Below are positions 1 through 11,800 of a DNA stretch of 64,000 bases, one piece after another (positions within the stretch are counted from its first letter, which is position 1; each line of letters begins with the position of its first letter). A model generated the notes under the pieces. It had not been told where the DNA came from. It saw only the letters and a list, made by a program, of their open reading frames with translations, and made no database searches. Both the position numbers and the translations under genes were made by a program. Source of the stretch: Pterois miles (lineage: Eukaryota; Chordata; Actinopteri; Perciformes; Scorpaenidae); contig CAMQGK010000567.1 in NCBI GenBank assembly GCA_947000775.1, positions 1,770,501 to 1,834,500 on the forward strand. Direction: 5' to 3'.

Positions 1-932
1 CTCATTCTTTAATCACAATTATCAATCCTCTGACCAGATAAACACACCCATTAGTTACTTACTTCCATTAGTTGTTATAGGTCTTGAAGGCACCTGTTGT
101 TGGTGACCCGTCTGTGTTAACAACTGGAAGTTTGTTAAACCCCTCCCCCAAACAGCAATTGTCCAATCATAGCTTAGCAACCATAACAAGGCATAGGAAG
201 TTTTTCCAAAACCAAGAACACATGTACTGAGAAGTGTAATGGATTAAACCAGTGGTTTCCCATGTATTTTCCTTGAAGTCCCCCCTATTTGAATCAGAGA
301 AAAGCTGAGACCCTGAAAAAAATACATTCCAGATCCTTGAACAATATCTACAGTTTGAATAACGTGAATAAAGTGTGGTAAATGAATCTTTTTTTAATTA
401 AATCAACTTTCTTTAATGAACGTCAGTTTTGTCAACATAGAGTACTGTACTTTATTTACCCTGAAAGTGTTAGAGCGGATACAGATTTTTTATCATGGTT
501 AAAGAGACTGCCCTGTTAAAACAAGTGCAGGCCTCCTTTGCGTGCGCCGAGTGTTTTTTTTTGACTGCAGTAAAAATGTTTTTGAAAGGCTAAACGCCAA
601 AAATATGGCGAAATACATTTTGTTTGATTTTGCTTCTACGTAGCAAAAAATGTATATCTTTTTAAATAGTTTTATATACAGATTTTGTATAAATTATCCA
701 GCATGTGTGTTATTCTGATTTTAGTTAAAACATGAGCAAGCCTAAGTTTGACAAACTCAGAGCCTCGCGCCCCAAACTTCCTGGTTGAATACTTTAGAAT
801 GAGCTGGTATTCGAGGACCTTCGCACAGTTGACAACACAAGACACTGGTGGCAGATGTGTTTTCAACTGACCTCACAAACTCCCCCCAAATGCATGTATG
901 TGCATGTCATTTTCTGGGTTTCCCTCCGTTCT
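1..932. other. region downstream of eci1 with hAT-like fragment
   Basis: No gene is supported here apart from the probable eci1 3' UTR. From about 252 the sequence CAGTGGTTTCCCA, followed by related sequence to about 600, matches the hAT-like element at 4441-4902 (shared words around 465-580 and 4520-4650). TTTATT at 451-456 would read AATAAA on the eci1 strand, but it lies inside this repeat, so its use as the eci1 poly(A) signal is only a guess. Confidence 0.4.
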
Positions 933-3900
933 CTAGCTCCGTCTCTTTTTAAGCATCTCCATATACATGCGCAGCGACTTCTGAATGGAGTCCTTGGTGA
1001 TGAAGTTGACGAAGTGTTTGATGTCCTCCTCCCTGTTGGACGTTAGCTTGTCGATGGTTGGCTTCCTCATCATGGACTTGGTGATCTGTCTGGCGTGGTC
1101 TGTAAAGTGAACAGACGAACATTTAGCTCCGACAGTGGAGTGAGGTTTTTCTGCCCCTGCATTAATGCTGGTACTGGTAATTTGATTGGTAGCATCAACA
1201 TGCAGTAGGGCTGAAAATCACCAGCTTCAGCATTACGTTGCTGATATCGCAAAGTCTGCCATGATATTATTTTGATTTTATTCATTTCAGGGCGTTTGGT
1301 TTATCTGGGACCGCAGCATTTACAAAACAACAATTATTTTGGTCGTAGTTGATGAAATGCTGTTGGTATCTATGAGGTGAACTCCTCCTCCTCTTTAGCA
1401 TGTCTAGCAAAATGTTGCTTCGTATTACTCACTATTTCATGTGAACAAACACTGAAGCTAGATTACCACTGGTGGAAGAGTATAAAAATGTAGCTGCACT
1501 GGCCAGTTCATTGATCTAGCGTGCTATAACACCTGTCAATATACCTGGAATAGCCAACCACTTGGTCATGGTCTGAGTTGCTGTGGTGAGGACCTGGTCT
1601 TCAGGTACCAGCTGGTCCACCAGTCCTATCTTCAGGGCCTCTGATGGATTGTAGAGCAGCCCCAACTGCAGAGCCAGTTCTGTGTTTCGGTGGCCTACTG
1701 TGTTTGTCATGGAGTCCTTAAACCTGCAGACATCGAGGCGACACAGTGCAGGAGATCAGCAGAGGTGTTTTGATTTGCTGTCCATACGGAGCATAGATTA
1801 TATAAACATGGATGTGGTCTCCGTCGCATCACCCACAGGTTTCTGAAGAGCCGGTGTAAACCTCAAAGTGGGCTGTGCCGGCCTTTTTATTTTCATCTGA
1901 AATTGTTGCATGTTTAAATATAAGTACGACCTCACATTGAGTCAATCATGTTTACACACCGACAAAAGAGAGTTGTTTGACCCCTCAGATCCAAAGTCTG
2001 GGCAAACCTCATCATCCAAAATGGCATGATAAACATCTTCACTTTGTCTGGTTGTGTCTAGAAGGTAACCTGCAAACTGCGAAATCTGGCAAGACCTTGC
2101 AAAAAACTTGGTAGGGCTGTTAATTGATTAAAACTGTGACTAAATTAAACTGTGATGATTGTCCATAATTAATTGCGATTAATCACAAATTATACACACA
2201 TTTTTTTTTTTATCCATTCAAATTTATCTTCTCACAGATTTTATGCATTTACCATAAAAAATATGCTCCAATCATAACACGGAAAACTGCAGCCCAATAG
2301 GCATCAACAGTTGTCAGTGTGTCAGTGTGCTGACTTGACTATGACTTGATCCAAACTGACTGTGATTATCATAAAGTGGGCATGTCTGTAAAGGGGAGAC
2401 TCGTGGATACCCAGAGAACCCGTTTACATATAGGGATCGACTCTCCTGGCTCCCGACTTTCGTGGCCATTCAAAAAAAAAAAAAAAAAAAACAAAAAATG
2501 CAGTTTTTGACACCGGAGGTTGACACTTGATACCAACAAGATCATCATCACCACGTGTGTTGTCATGCTTATACTGTAATTCCTTACCAAAATGGCGCCA
2601 CGATGCCCAGCTGCGTCTCATTAAGGCCGATGCTGTAACGTGGGTTGTCTGCCATTATCCTGTAGTCACAAGTGAGAGACATAAGACAGCCGCCTGCGGG
2701 ACTGGAACCCTGTGGAAGGAGAGACGTGGCCGTTTTATTATTCTTCTGCTCGCGATGTTTGAGTTCAACCACAGCGAAAACCAGACGGCGGCTGGGTTTC
2801 TACGTACATTGATTGCAGCTATGGTGACCATGTTGGAGCTGTAGAGTTTCAGCCACATCTCCTGAACGCCCCTCCAGAACTCTCCACAGCGCTCTGGACT
2901 CTTCCCGTACATCTCCATGATGTCCAGCCCGGCTGAGAACACCTTGGGCTGGCTCTGGATTGAAACAACAAAAACACACACTCAGGCCGAACCGTCAATT
3001 TGTACTGCAATATTTAAAAAAAAAAAAACGGAAAATGCTCGACACACTGGTTAAATAACATAAAAGAGTATTTTCTATAATGCAGTTAGAAGCATTATTA
3101 TAATGCACTTTAACGATACAAACACAAAGCCAAAATCTCCTGCACAAATGCTCTGCTGCTTTACCCCTAAGAGACCCACTTATTCTCTCATTTTTGTATT
3201 TTTTTAGGGGTGTAGAAGAGGTCTTTAGGGGGAGATAGCAGGTCAACAGTAGATGTCACATAGAAGTGGTGAACATCATCTGAAAGCTGGGAACCTGAAG
3301 ATTAATTTGAGATACAGCTTAGCCATGTGTGTCAAGTTGTCATAAATCAGAATAAACAAATAAATCCATTAATATAAAGTGTGAAAGTGGATAAGTATAT
3401 GATGTCCATCCCCATGCTCTATTATAGCTCATAAGTTGTAGCAGCAATTTTTGGATTGATAGCATTTGTTATACAGATTTGGTGACAGAGAATTGATAAA
3501 AATGATTAATAAAAATTCCACATTAAGACACCAAGACCTGGAGGAACATCATTTTTTTGGCGACTGGATGGTGAGCACTTCTGTTCTGGAAACTATCCTT
3601 ATTATCAGTGTAGTTAGGAAAGCCATCCATCCTCTGAATGCTCCAGATCTCTAGTTTGTGGTCGTAAAGTTTCATGAGGCTGTGATTATCCTAGAGGTCA
3701 CCACAGGTCATTTTATACAGTGGGGTCAAGTTTAAAAAAAAAAATGGTCTCACTAAAATGAAATGGATCCACAAGAGTCTCAGCTTTACAGTGATACCCA
3801 ATTTATGTAATTCAAGACTGTTTAGGGACCCCAGTATGCAGAAATATTCAAATACATCATTTTAGAATAGGCGAAAATAGCACGTTTGCATTGAAAAACT

Positions 3901-5350
3901 TCATGTAATTATCATAAAGTGGGCATGTCTGTAAAGGGAAGACTCGTAGGTACCCATAGACTCCGTTTACATTCACATATCTGGAGGTCAGAGGTCAAGG
4001 AACCCATGTGAAAATGGCCAAACCAACATTTACCCTAACTTCGTGTCATTTAGAAATGTGATGTGGTTGGTACCAATGGATTCCTTAGGTTTTCTAGTTT
4101 TATATGAGACCAGTACCTTCACCTTAACTCTCAAACTGGACCTCTGAAATACAGTAAAGTCAGTCAAACAATGAGGTTATACAATACCGAGGTGATGATG
4201 AGGCCTCGGCACCTCTTGTCCATCTCCAGCTTCTCCACACCGATGCAGATCTCCGTAAGGAAATCCAAACTCAAGCTGTTGACCGGCGGATTCTGCATGC
4301 GCATCACAGCCACACCTACAGAGAGACAATGCTCATCTTTCACCTCAATGCTTTCACATAACATCCACCTGAAAAGGAACAGAAATGACGGTAGAGAACG
4401 TGAAGTCACAGCTCTAACTGTGTTTTATAGTCAGTTAATGCAGTGGCTACCAAACTATTTTCCTATGAAAGGACACAGATACAAAATATGATCTTTTTTT
4501 GTAACAATAACTATAATAGTGTTAGAGTTGACATAGATTTTTTGTTCGTGTGGTTAAATAAATGTAATATATGGTGTTTTTTGCTGCCTGACTGCCCCGT
4601 TAATACAGGTGTGTGCCTCCCGTAGAGCATATAGGTTTTTGACGTGGTAAAAATGTTGTCTTGCTTATCTACAGTATATTTTGTGTCTACATCCTCTGGT
4701 GTTTCAGAGCATATTGCGATGAACAACGTGCCAAGTCTTAACGCTTCCGTGCATGCTTGTAGTCATGCTTTTTTTTTGCGAGCGCCATTTACAGACGCCA
4801 CGGTGTCTCGCACAAGTATATACAAAGCTGAAATCTGACAACCCTGGAGCAGACAAATCCTGGCACACCCCCTGTGATGGCACCCCAGGTTGGGAACCAC
4901 TGAGTTAAGGAATATGATGGACATCAAGACCAACAGCAAGATCTAATTTACATTTAAAGCCAAACTCAGGGCCTGGCTGTCTCCTGGTGGGTTCAGTCAG
5001 GGACACAGAGAGCAGCCATGTGTTGAAATCATAATACAGGCGGCAGACATGACTCTCCTAGGAGCCTTTATACAGGTCTGTCTTGCGTAATGATATCACA
5101 CTGAATTACAATCAAATTAACCGTTATTCTCCCTCTGATTGAAAAGACAGGAACAAAAAGTGGCTCCAGCATATTCAACACATAAAGAAGATGGACTGAT
5201 CAGCTGGCTTAATGTTTACCCGTGCTTTGGTCAAAATCCACATCTAACTTAGGCGAGGTGGAGTTGTTCCTCCGCTGAGCGATGAGGACGGGAGACACAC
5301 ATACTCCGCCATGACTGCTGCAGGAGGACCGCTGGGAAAGAAGAGCTGTG

Positions 5351-5411
<61 letters not shown>

Positions 5412-6836
5412 GTGTTAGTGGCTGTGAGGAAGATCTGTTACTGTAGTACATATCTAGTACATATCCATGAAAATATATTGACTGATATTTATTACATATT
5501 GATGCACATATCGATCAAGCTTCTCTAATTTACACTTATGAACGCAGCTCTCGGTGACATGATTAATCATGTGGACGGTCAGAGCAGGACAATCGTCCAT
5601 ATTCTTAATAAAATCATTAAAAACATACAGTATATTACTAAATAATGTAACGATGTCTTCAGTAGCAATTAACATGTTCAGTAGAGCTACAACTAACAAT
5701 TTTCATTGTCGGTTAATCTGTTGATTATTTTCTTGATTAATTGTTTGGTCTAAAGGTTTGGTGAAAGATACTGATGTGTCTCCCAAAGCCCAAGATGACG
5801 TCCTCACATGTCCTGCTTTGTCCACAATTCAAATATATTCAGTTTACTGTCATAGAGAAGTAAAGAAACAAGAAAATATTCACATTTAAGAAGCTGGAAT
5901 CAGAGGATTTTGACTTTTTTTTCTGAAATAACTACTCAAATTGATTAATCGGTTACCATAATAGTTGACGATTCATTAAATTGATGACAACAAATAAATT
6001 AACCTGGATACATAAAAAAAGTGGATGGATGAAAACAAAAAAGAAAACTAAACATTTATTATATGCACTTTATTATTGTTTTTGCACCCCTTATAAATGC
6101 CAGGGGAAAAAGAGCAAATAATGCTATTAAATGATCAAATCAAACTCAGATTGTTTGCTTTTGCCCGACCAGCAGTCCAAAACCCAAAGATATTCAATAG
6201 ACAAAGATATAAAACAGAGAAAAATAGCGAATCTGCACAATTGAGGAGCTTGAAAAAAGATATTTGTGACTGAAAAAATAATAATAGTCTTACTACTTCT
6301 CATTGCAGCCACATGGTACATATGATATTTCCCAGAAGAGGTGTGTATTCACCTCAAAGATCTCTAATTAACCAAGGAAGTCTGTAGCTAATATAAATCT
6401 ACACTACATTACATTACATATTGTTTTATGTATTTTTCTTATGTGAGAATAGTTTGTGAAAGCAGAGGACTTGATTGACACGAGTCTTATATTGCATGAC
6501 AGGCACACACCTGAAAATTAGATATTACCTGACCTGCAGTGACAATGAAAGGTGTGGCATAAACGTGCATACCTTATAATAATAAGGTAAAAATGAAGCT
6601 TTATGTCTGTTATAAGCTGGTAGCTAAAGTTAGGAGCCCTGCTGTGTCCTGTGACCTTTGTTTAAGTTACTGTAGAGCGGTGCTAGCAGAGCTAACAGAG
6701 CTAGCAGAGCTAACAGAGCTAATAGCCGGATGTAATTTGTGATATTTAAGAAACTCCGTCAGAATAACAGGAGCATGCACATGTAGAAAATACCTGACAA
6801 GCCGGACTTGTTCCTCAAAGCTGCTCTCAGAGCCAT
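933..6836 (-). CDS. eci1: Enoyl-CoA delta-isomerase 1, mitochondrial (7 exons, 303 aa)
   Basis: The product shifts 3-cis or 3-trans double bonds to 2-trans in enoyl-CoAs during mitochondrial beta-oxidation of unsaturated fatty acids. Exons in gene order are 6836-6794, 5345-5220, 4315-4188, 2954-2808, 2709-2588, 1723-1545 and 1099-933. All have GT-AG borders and matching phases and sum to 912 nt (303 aa plus TAG), close to the usual length of about 302. Residues 1-30 are basic and hydroxylated, as in a mitochondrial presequence. Family motifs seen are NPPVNSLSLDFL, VFSAGLDIMEMYG, SPAGGCLMSLTCDYRIMAD, GLNETQLGIVAPFW, NTVGHR, ALQLGLL and KDSIQKSLRMYMEMLKK. The crotonase oxyanion-hole segments are present, and Glu179 in NETQLG is the expected catalytic acid. 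The start ATG lies at 6836-6834. The 3' splice site of exon 2 is unusual (see findings). I see no frameshift or internal stop. Confidence 0.95.
2112..2480 (+). mobile_element. non-autonomous hAT-like fragment (GGGCTGT end) in eci1 intron 5
   Basis: It starts TAGGGCTGTTAATTGATTAA and continues with ATTAATCGCAATTAAT-like sequence, then the conserved body ATTATCATAAAGTGGGCATG and AGGGGAGACTCGTGG. The same order of blocks is seen at 37690-38260 and 50555-50940. The right end is eroded and interrupted by an A tract near 2470. The assignment to hAT rests on the look of the ends only. Confidence 0.55.
3905..4135 (+). mobile_element. fragment of the same hAT-like family in eci1 intron 3
   Basis: It carries ATTATCATAAAGTGGGCATG, then GGAGGTCAGAGGTCAAGG, then GGTACCAATGGATTCCTTAG and TTTTCTAGTTTTATATGA. 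These words recur in the same order at 20585-20830 (inverted), 38040-38250 and 50650-50830. Only the 3' half is present and there is no coding capacity. Confidence 0.6.
4441..4902. mobile_element. non-autonomous hAT element with 8-bp target duplication
   Basis: The ends are CAGTGGCTACCAAACT and AGGTTGGGAACCACTG, an imperfect inverted pair of the common hAT type. The flanks AGTTAATG (4433-4440) and AGTTAAGG (4903-4910) match at 7 of 8 bases, as expected for an 8-bp hAT duplication. No transposase reading frame is visible. It sits in eci1 intron 2, and a partial relative lies near 252-600. Confidence 0.7.
5352..5409. repeat. (CA)29 microsatellite beside the eci1 exon 2 acceptor
   Basis: This is a pure CA dinucleotide array. 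On the eci1 transcript it is (UG)29, followed by six bases (GCACAG) and then exon 2. It stands where a polypyrimidine tract would normally lie. Confidence 0.97.
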
Positions 6837-6935
6837 TTTGTCCTGCTCAGACTCCGGATGGAGACAAGTGACTCGCTACTTCCGCCAAAAGCGAGACGGA
6901 TACACAAAGGGCGGGACCATTCTTCTTCTTCTTTA
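6837..6935 (-). promoter_or_regulatory. probable eci1 promoter/5' UTR (GC box, ETS-like site)
   Basis: On the minus strand, upstream of the eci1 ATG, there is a GGCGGAAGT-type ETS motif (plus-strand ACTTCCGCC near 6878) and a GC box (GGGCGGG at about 6911-6917). No TATA box is evident. These features are typical of promoters of housekeeping mitochondrial genes. The start site itself cannot be read from sequence. Confidence 0.45.
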
Positions 6936-7077
6936 GTGTTATTCAGTGTAGCTTCGCAACCACGTTCACAGAGCATTATCGCCACCTGCTGCTGCGGAGG
7001 AGGATAGACCAACGACAACAACAACAATTAACCATTACTGTAATACTGTTATTTTACTGCATGTTCTCCTTGATAAA

Positions 7078-7886
7078 GTCACTAGGACCCCCTCATAATC
7101 ATAACACTGATTAAGCATAATGCTTACCAGTGAAACAGAAGGAAAAACACATTTCAGTTTAAATCATGTGAAGATAAAATGAGATTATCCTTTATTAATC
7201 CCACAGCAGGGAAAGTTCCATTGTTAACGAATGTTAATACCATTTATTTGACTTTAAACAAAGGCTTATTTTATTCAAAACTTTGGACTCAACTTGACAG
7301 CATTTACAGCCTATAGTTCAAGTACTTGCTATGCATATATACAATACCCACCCACCTGCTGCACTTTACTTATTACTATTTTACTTATCTTATTCATTTT
7401 ATTGCCATTTCCTTCATTGCTCCTTCTCTTTTACTTTTTACTATCCTGTATTTATCTGTGCTGTTATTACTGCTGCTATGACACCCGAATTTCCCTCTGG
7501 GGATTAATAAGGGTTCATCTCATCTTATCTTATCTTATCTTATCTTATCTTATCTTATCTTATCTTATCTTAACTTACTTGATCTTAAAAGCTTTCAGAA
7601 TAGTAACAAGACTGGTTGACTAATTACCAGCCTGACTTGCAGTTAGTGCTTAAACATAAAAATAATAAACTTAGCGGTGTGTGTCAGAATCAAATCAGAG
7701 TTTCTGTTGACCTAAAGTTAATGTGGGTGGGACTAATGATGCTCAAATGGTCCCCATCTGTAGATATGCACTTTTGAATGATACAGCACAATTTTTTAAT
7801 TGCTAAGAAATGATTTCCTGGACCCCTTGACAGAGTGCCACGGACTCCTGAGGGTCCCTGGACCCCACTTTGAGAATCACTGTATT
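7078..7886. mobile_element. old hAT-like element interrupted by a LINE tail
   Basis: The left part (7078-7180, GACCCCCTCATAATCATAA) and the right part (7685-7886, AATGGTCCCCATCTG to TTGAGAATCACTG) match the two ends of the element at 50041-51145 in the same order. The terminal GAGAATCACTG resembles a hAT end. Between the halves lies a separate LINE 3' tail, so the insertion is nested. It carries no coding sequence. Confidence 0.55.
7185..7575 (+). mobile_element. LINE 3' tail ending in (TTATC)n
   Basis: GATTATCCTTTATTAATCCC at 7182-7201 is an inverted tail remnant. From about 7485, AATTTCCCTCTGGGGATTAA leads into about ten TTATC units (7520-7572). This matches the common 3' end of fish L2/CR1-like LINEs, where a short tandem repeat follows GGGATTAATAA. 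A similar end is at 29967-30012 with a CTAT repeat. No reverse transcriptase sequence is retained. Confidence 0.5.
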
Positions 7887-8800
7887 AAAGACCTAATGGA
7901 AAAGTATTTTGAAGATATGGAAATTAGTTTGCAAAGTCATTTTATTTTATAGGAACTTGTGATAAATATGTTTTTTAACATTTATTCTGATAAAAGCTTA
8001 AGCGTGCAATATGGCGTAGACCGTTAAAGATGTGATGGAGAAGAGAAAGAGAGCGATAAAAAGGGAGTGAGTGAGGAGAGAGATACAGTAGATGTGTGTG
8101 TTCATGTGTGTCACAGCAAAACACTACTCGCAGCAGACAGATACACCAGGCACTGAAGCGCCTCTCAATCAGTGAGTATATCATTTTACCTTAAGTTAAA
8201 TTTCACATATATTTTTTTAAGATGTAAACATTAATGTACAGTTTTAGGTACAGATTGTTTTATAGGTGGATGCAAAAATGATAAGCTGAGCTTTTGATTG
8301 GTTCATTCTTGTTGATATTGAAAGTTTCACTGATAAAAAAGATGAGTTTAATTTGTAATAAATTAAAAAGCAATTAAATATCTAAGAAAGGGACCTTAAC
8401 TGTGTTGATATTGAGGATCTTCCATATGTGTTCACCAGTTTTTTGGTTAATCTTTTGGGGATTTTGAATCTAATAAGTTTGGACTAAGTAACATAAACAG
8501 TGGGATGTAATGTTGATTTAATTGTCTTAAAGTACACAACCTCTATGCATGCCTAATGCATGTGTGTTTATTCATATACAGTATGCAGAGTAATATCTTG
8601 ATTACTTATATACTCATATGTTCGATTTCTTTTGTTCTGACCGGAGGCAGCACTTTCCCACCCTGACCATCCCCTTCATCTGTGATTGAGCGTCATAGGA
8701 AATCCATCGGCGTGCGTCACCTCCGCGCCCTGTAACCTGGGGACGCACACCTCTCCCCCGCCGCTCTCCCTTTTTCTGTCCGACCCCACCCTGTGCCACC

Positions 8801-11800
8801 ATGGATCTTATGTTGTTGGGCGACATGGGCAGTGGCTGTGAAGACGAAACCTGTGGCCTCGCTGCCGCCTTCCCGGAAGACTGCTTGAACCAAGAGTGCC
8901 AGTGGGAGGAACCTATGTTTGGATTGATTGAGCTAGGTGGGTAAAAATAGAATCGGAAAATACTACAATTGTATGAAGTTTAATGTAAATTTAAAGACGC
9001 GCCATAACAATCAGAGTCTGCAAATAATATTGTCTCCTATCTCCTTTCACTTCATTTGACTGGAGGAAACATTGGTGTCAGTGCAATTAAAAACTGCATC
9101 TTTCCTTTGATATTAAAGGAATAGTTCAACATTTTGTGACATATGCTCATTTGATTTTCTTGCTGAAAGTCAGAAGACTGATACCGCTCTCCTGTCTGTA
9201 GTCTATTGTCATATTATATCGTCATACAGCAGTACATATGATATCTTATATCTTGTCTCCTTTTTTGTTTGTTTTCCAATGAATGTCCAGAATCAGTTTA
9301 CATGCACAACTTCCTTGGGATGAGGCAACAAAAGCACTTATTTAGGTTTAGGAAAAGATTGTGGTTTGGCTCAAAATAACTCCGGTAGTGACATTACTTT
9401 AGTATGTCACTTACGTGACAAATAATTCAATGTTGACATCCGGTTTCACACAGGACACAATTGCTAGTCTCCTGGGCGAAAGGCTGGTATCAGCCAGTAG
9501 AGTCGCGACTCCTTTGATTCTATAGAAGTCTATGGGAAAATGAGCCTACTTCTCACTTGACTTATTACCTCAGTAAACATCGTAATATTGAGTTTATGGT
9601 GTCAATTGCAAGATTCAAGTCCTCGTCAATACAACATGATGCTCATTTAGTAAATTATGGTCCTATTTATAGTCAAATAGATCATAAAGCAGGGGATGCT
9701 TTAGGGCGGGGCTACCTTGTGATTGACAGGTTGCTACCGCAGCGTTGTCCAGTCTGGGTGTTGCCCATGTTTTCATTTTTAGAAATTTAACCCTTTCACA
9801 GTGTGTTTTCAGTTCATGAGAGTCAATTATAACCTTTTAGGCCGCTTAAAATTTCTATTATTGTACTTAGCTCCACTCTCTCGTGTTGCTTTTGGTTGCA
9901 AAAAACCAGGATGGCGATGACCAAAATGCTGATCTCTGCCTCAGAAGGGCAGTCCACAAACCAACGGGTGACGTCACGCTGACTACGTCCACTTCTTACA
10001 TACAGTCTATATGTTTGGCATATTACCCTGTGTAAAACCACATGTTGTTGGAGTTAATTAATGAACTTTAGAGCTGCTGCAATGGATTTTTAAATACTTT
10101 CGGCAGAGCCAGGCTATTTCCCAAAATGTCAAATTATTCTTTTAAATTTCCACGGGCTAGCTGTTCTGGTAATTATAGCTACATGTTGCAATCAAATTTT
10201 ACATTTTTATTTCATTTTCCATTCATGGCTGACAGCGTGTGCACATTTCTGAGATAAATACAAAGTGTCTGATAAAACATCAATATTTCATCTTGTAGTG
10301 TGCGTGACTGTCATGTACATTCCGCTGATGCTCTTCGGCCTTCTGGGTAATATACTGACTATTCTGGTGGTTTGGCTCCGACCTCACATGAGAAGCTCTA
10401 CGTACCTCTACCTGAGCAGCATGGCTGTCAGCGACCTGCTGATACTCCTGCTGCTGCCTCTGGATCTGTATAAGGTACAAGCACACACACATACACAAAA
10501 TGTACATTTTTTTCATGCATGCATGTGATGGTGATATTGTGGTCTGACCAGATACTGATATTTTGGCAGCACCGCACGTTCATGAGCTTGCTTGATCGCA
10601 GTAGCCTAGCCTAGTAGCCACAACAGTGTTTGTTTAGGAGGCTGCGCCGCTGCATGAATCATAATGTTAATCATTCATTTTGTACTAACATGAGATACGA
10701 TATGGTATGTACATAATAAGACACACAAACCAACAAGCCACATTTAACAACTTAACCTGGCGACATATCATAATCAGGATTAGAAAAATAAAATCTTAGT
10801 AGAAGCCTACAACTAGGGTAATTACATTCATGTCATGCTACTATCCACTTGCGGGTTGTTTGGGAACAGAGACGTTAATATATGCAGGGTACAGCACAGG
10901 GCTACAGCCCATGACTGTATCAGAAGATAATAAAAGTGATGAATTACAGCTAATAAATCCATTATTACCGCCACATACAGCTAGCAGGAAGCTGGCAGAA
11001 CCGGATTTGTCAGGGTGGCACATTCAAGTGCAGTCCCATGAGAGTCCCATATGTCCTATGCCTAGGACAGTAACTGTTGATTTAGTGAAATTTGTACTTT
11101 TTGGAACATAAGAGACTTTAAAGGTGCTCTATTCAATATTCACATCATTAATATAGCAGCAAACAACTATTTACTATGTAAAGATATAGTGGATGTGTAA
11201 TGTCTACCTGAGCAGAGGATGAAGTCTCGTTTAATAAAGCTGGGCCGGCCACGTGGGCCTTTTAGTGCATGTTCTGCACTGTGCTCAGCTGATAGCGTCA
11301 CCCCAACCGACCAGCACATTTTCATCCCAACTCGTCACATACTGAGGCTTCATCGGACCCCTTGGAGTCAATTTACGGTCACAGTAAACAAAGACTTCAT
11401 GATGTGAATTCAAACAAAAACCCTTAGGTTTAGGCAACAAAACCACTTAGTTAGGTGTAGGAAAAAAACTGGGCTGAAAACTACCACATTTGTACAGTGA
11501 AAACCCAACTTAATGATGGGAACACAGGACACGAATAGCGGCCTCCTGGATGGAAGCCCTGTGTTTGTTGGACCCACCCACCTTCCTTCTCCTGCCCAGT
11601 GTTTGTCTTTGTAGTTAACTGAAAGCCCAGTGTTGTTACATCGTCGCCACGTTGAGAACCGTATGGAGGAAATCCCTCTGTTCTGAATTTCGCATTCAGC
11701 TCCTTCAAATAGGGGCTATTCTCAGTACAGTATTCAGGAAGCAGCCTACTTATTGTTTCTGCTTTGTAGAGAGGTCAACCTCATCGCTGCTAGTGTGGCT

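Noticed and set aside
5209..5451. Minus-strand frame with a Cys-Val repeat
   Set aside because: The repeat part is the CA microsatellite in eci1 intron 1. Only the segment 5220-5345 is real, as eci1 exon 2.
9557..9790. 77-aa frame similar to one at 24570-24824
   Set aside because: The similarity comes from both lying in copies of element X. The frames are not maintained in the other copies and start in non-coding blocks.
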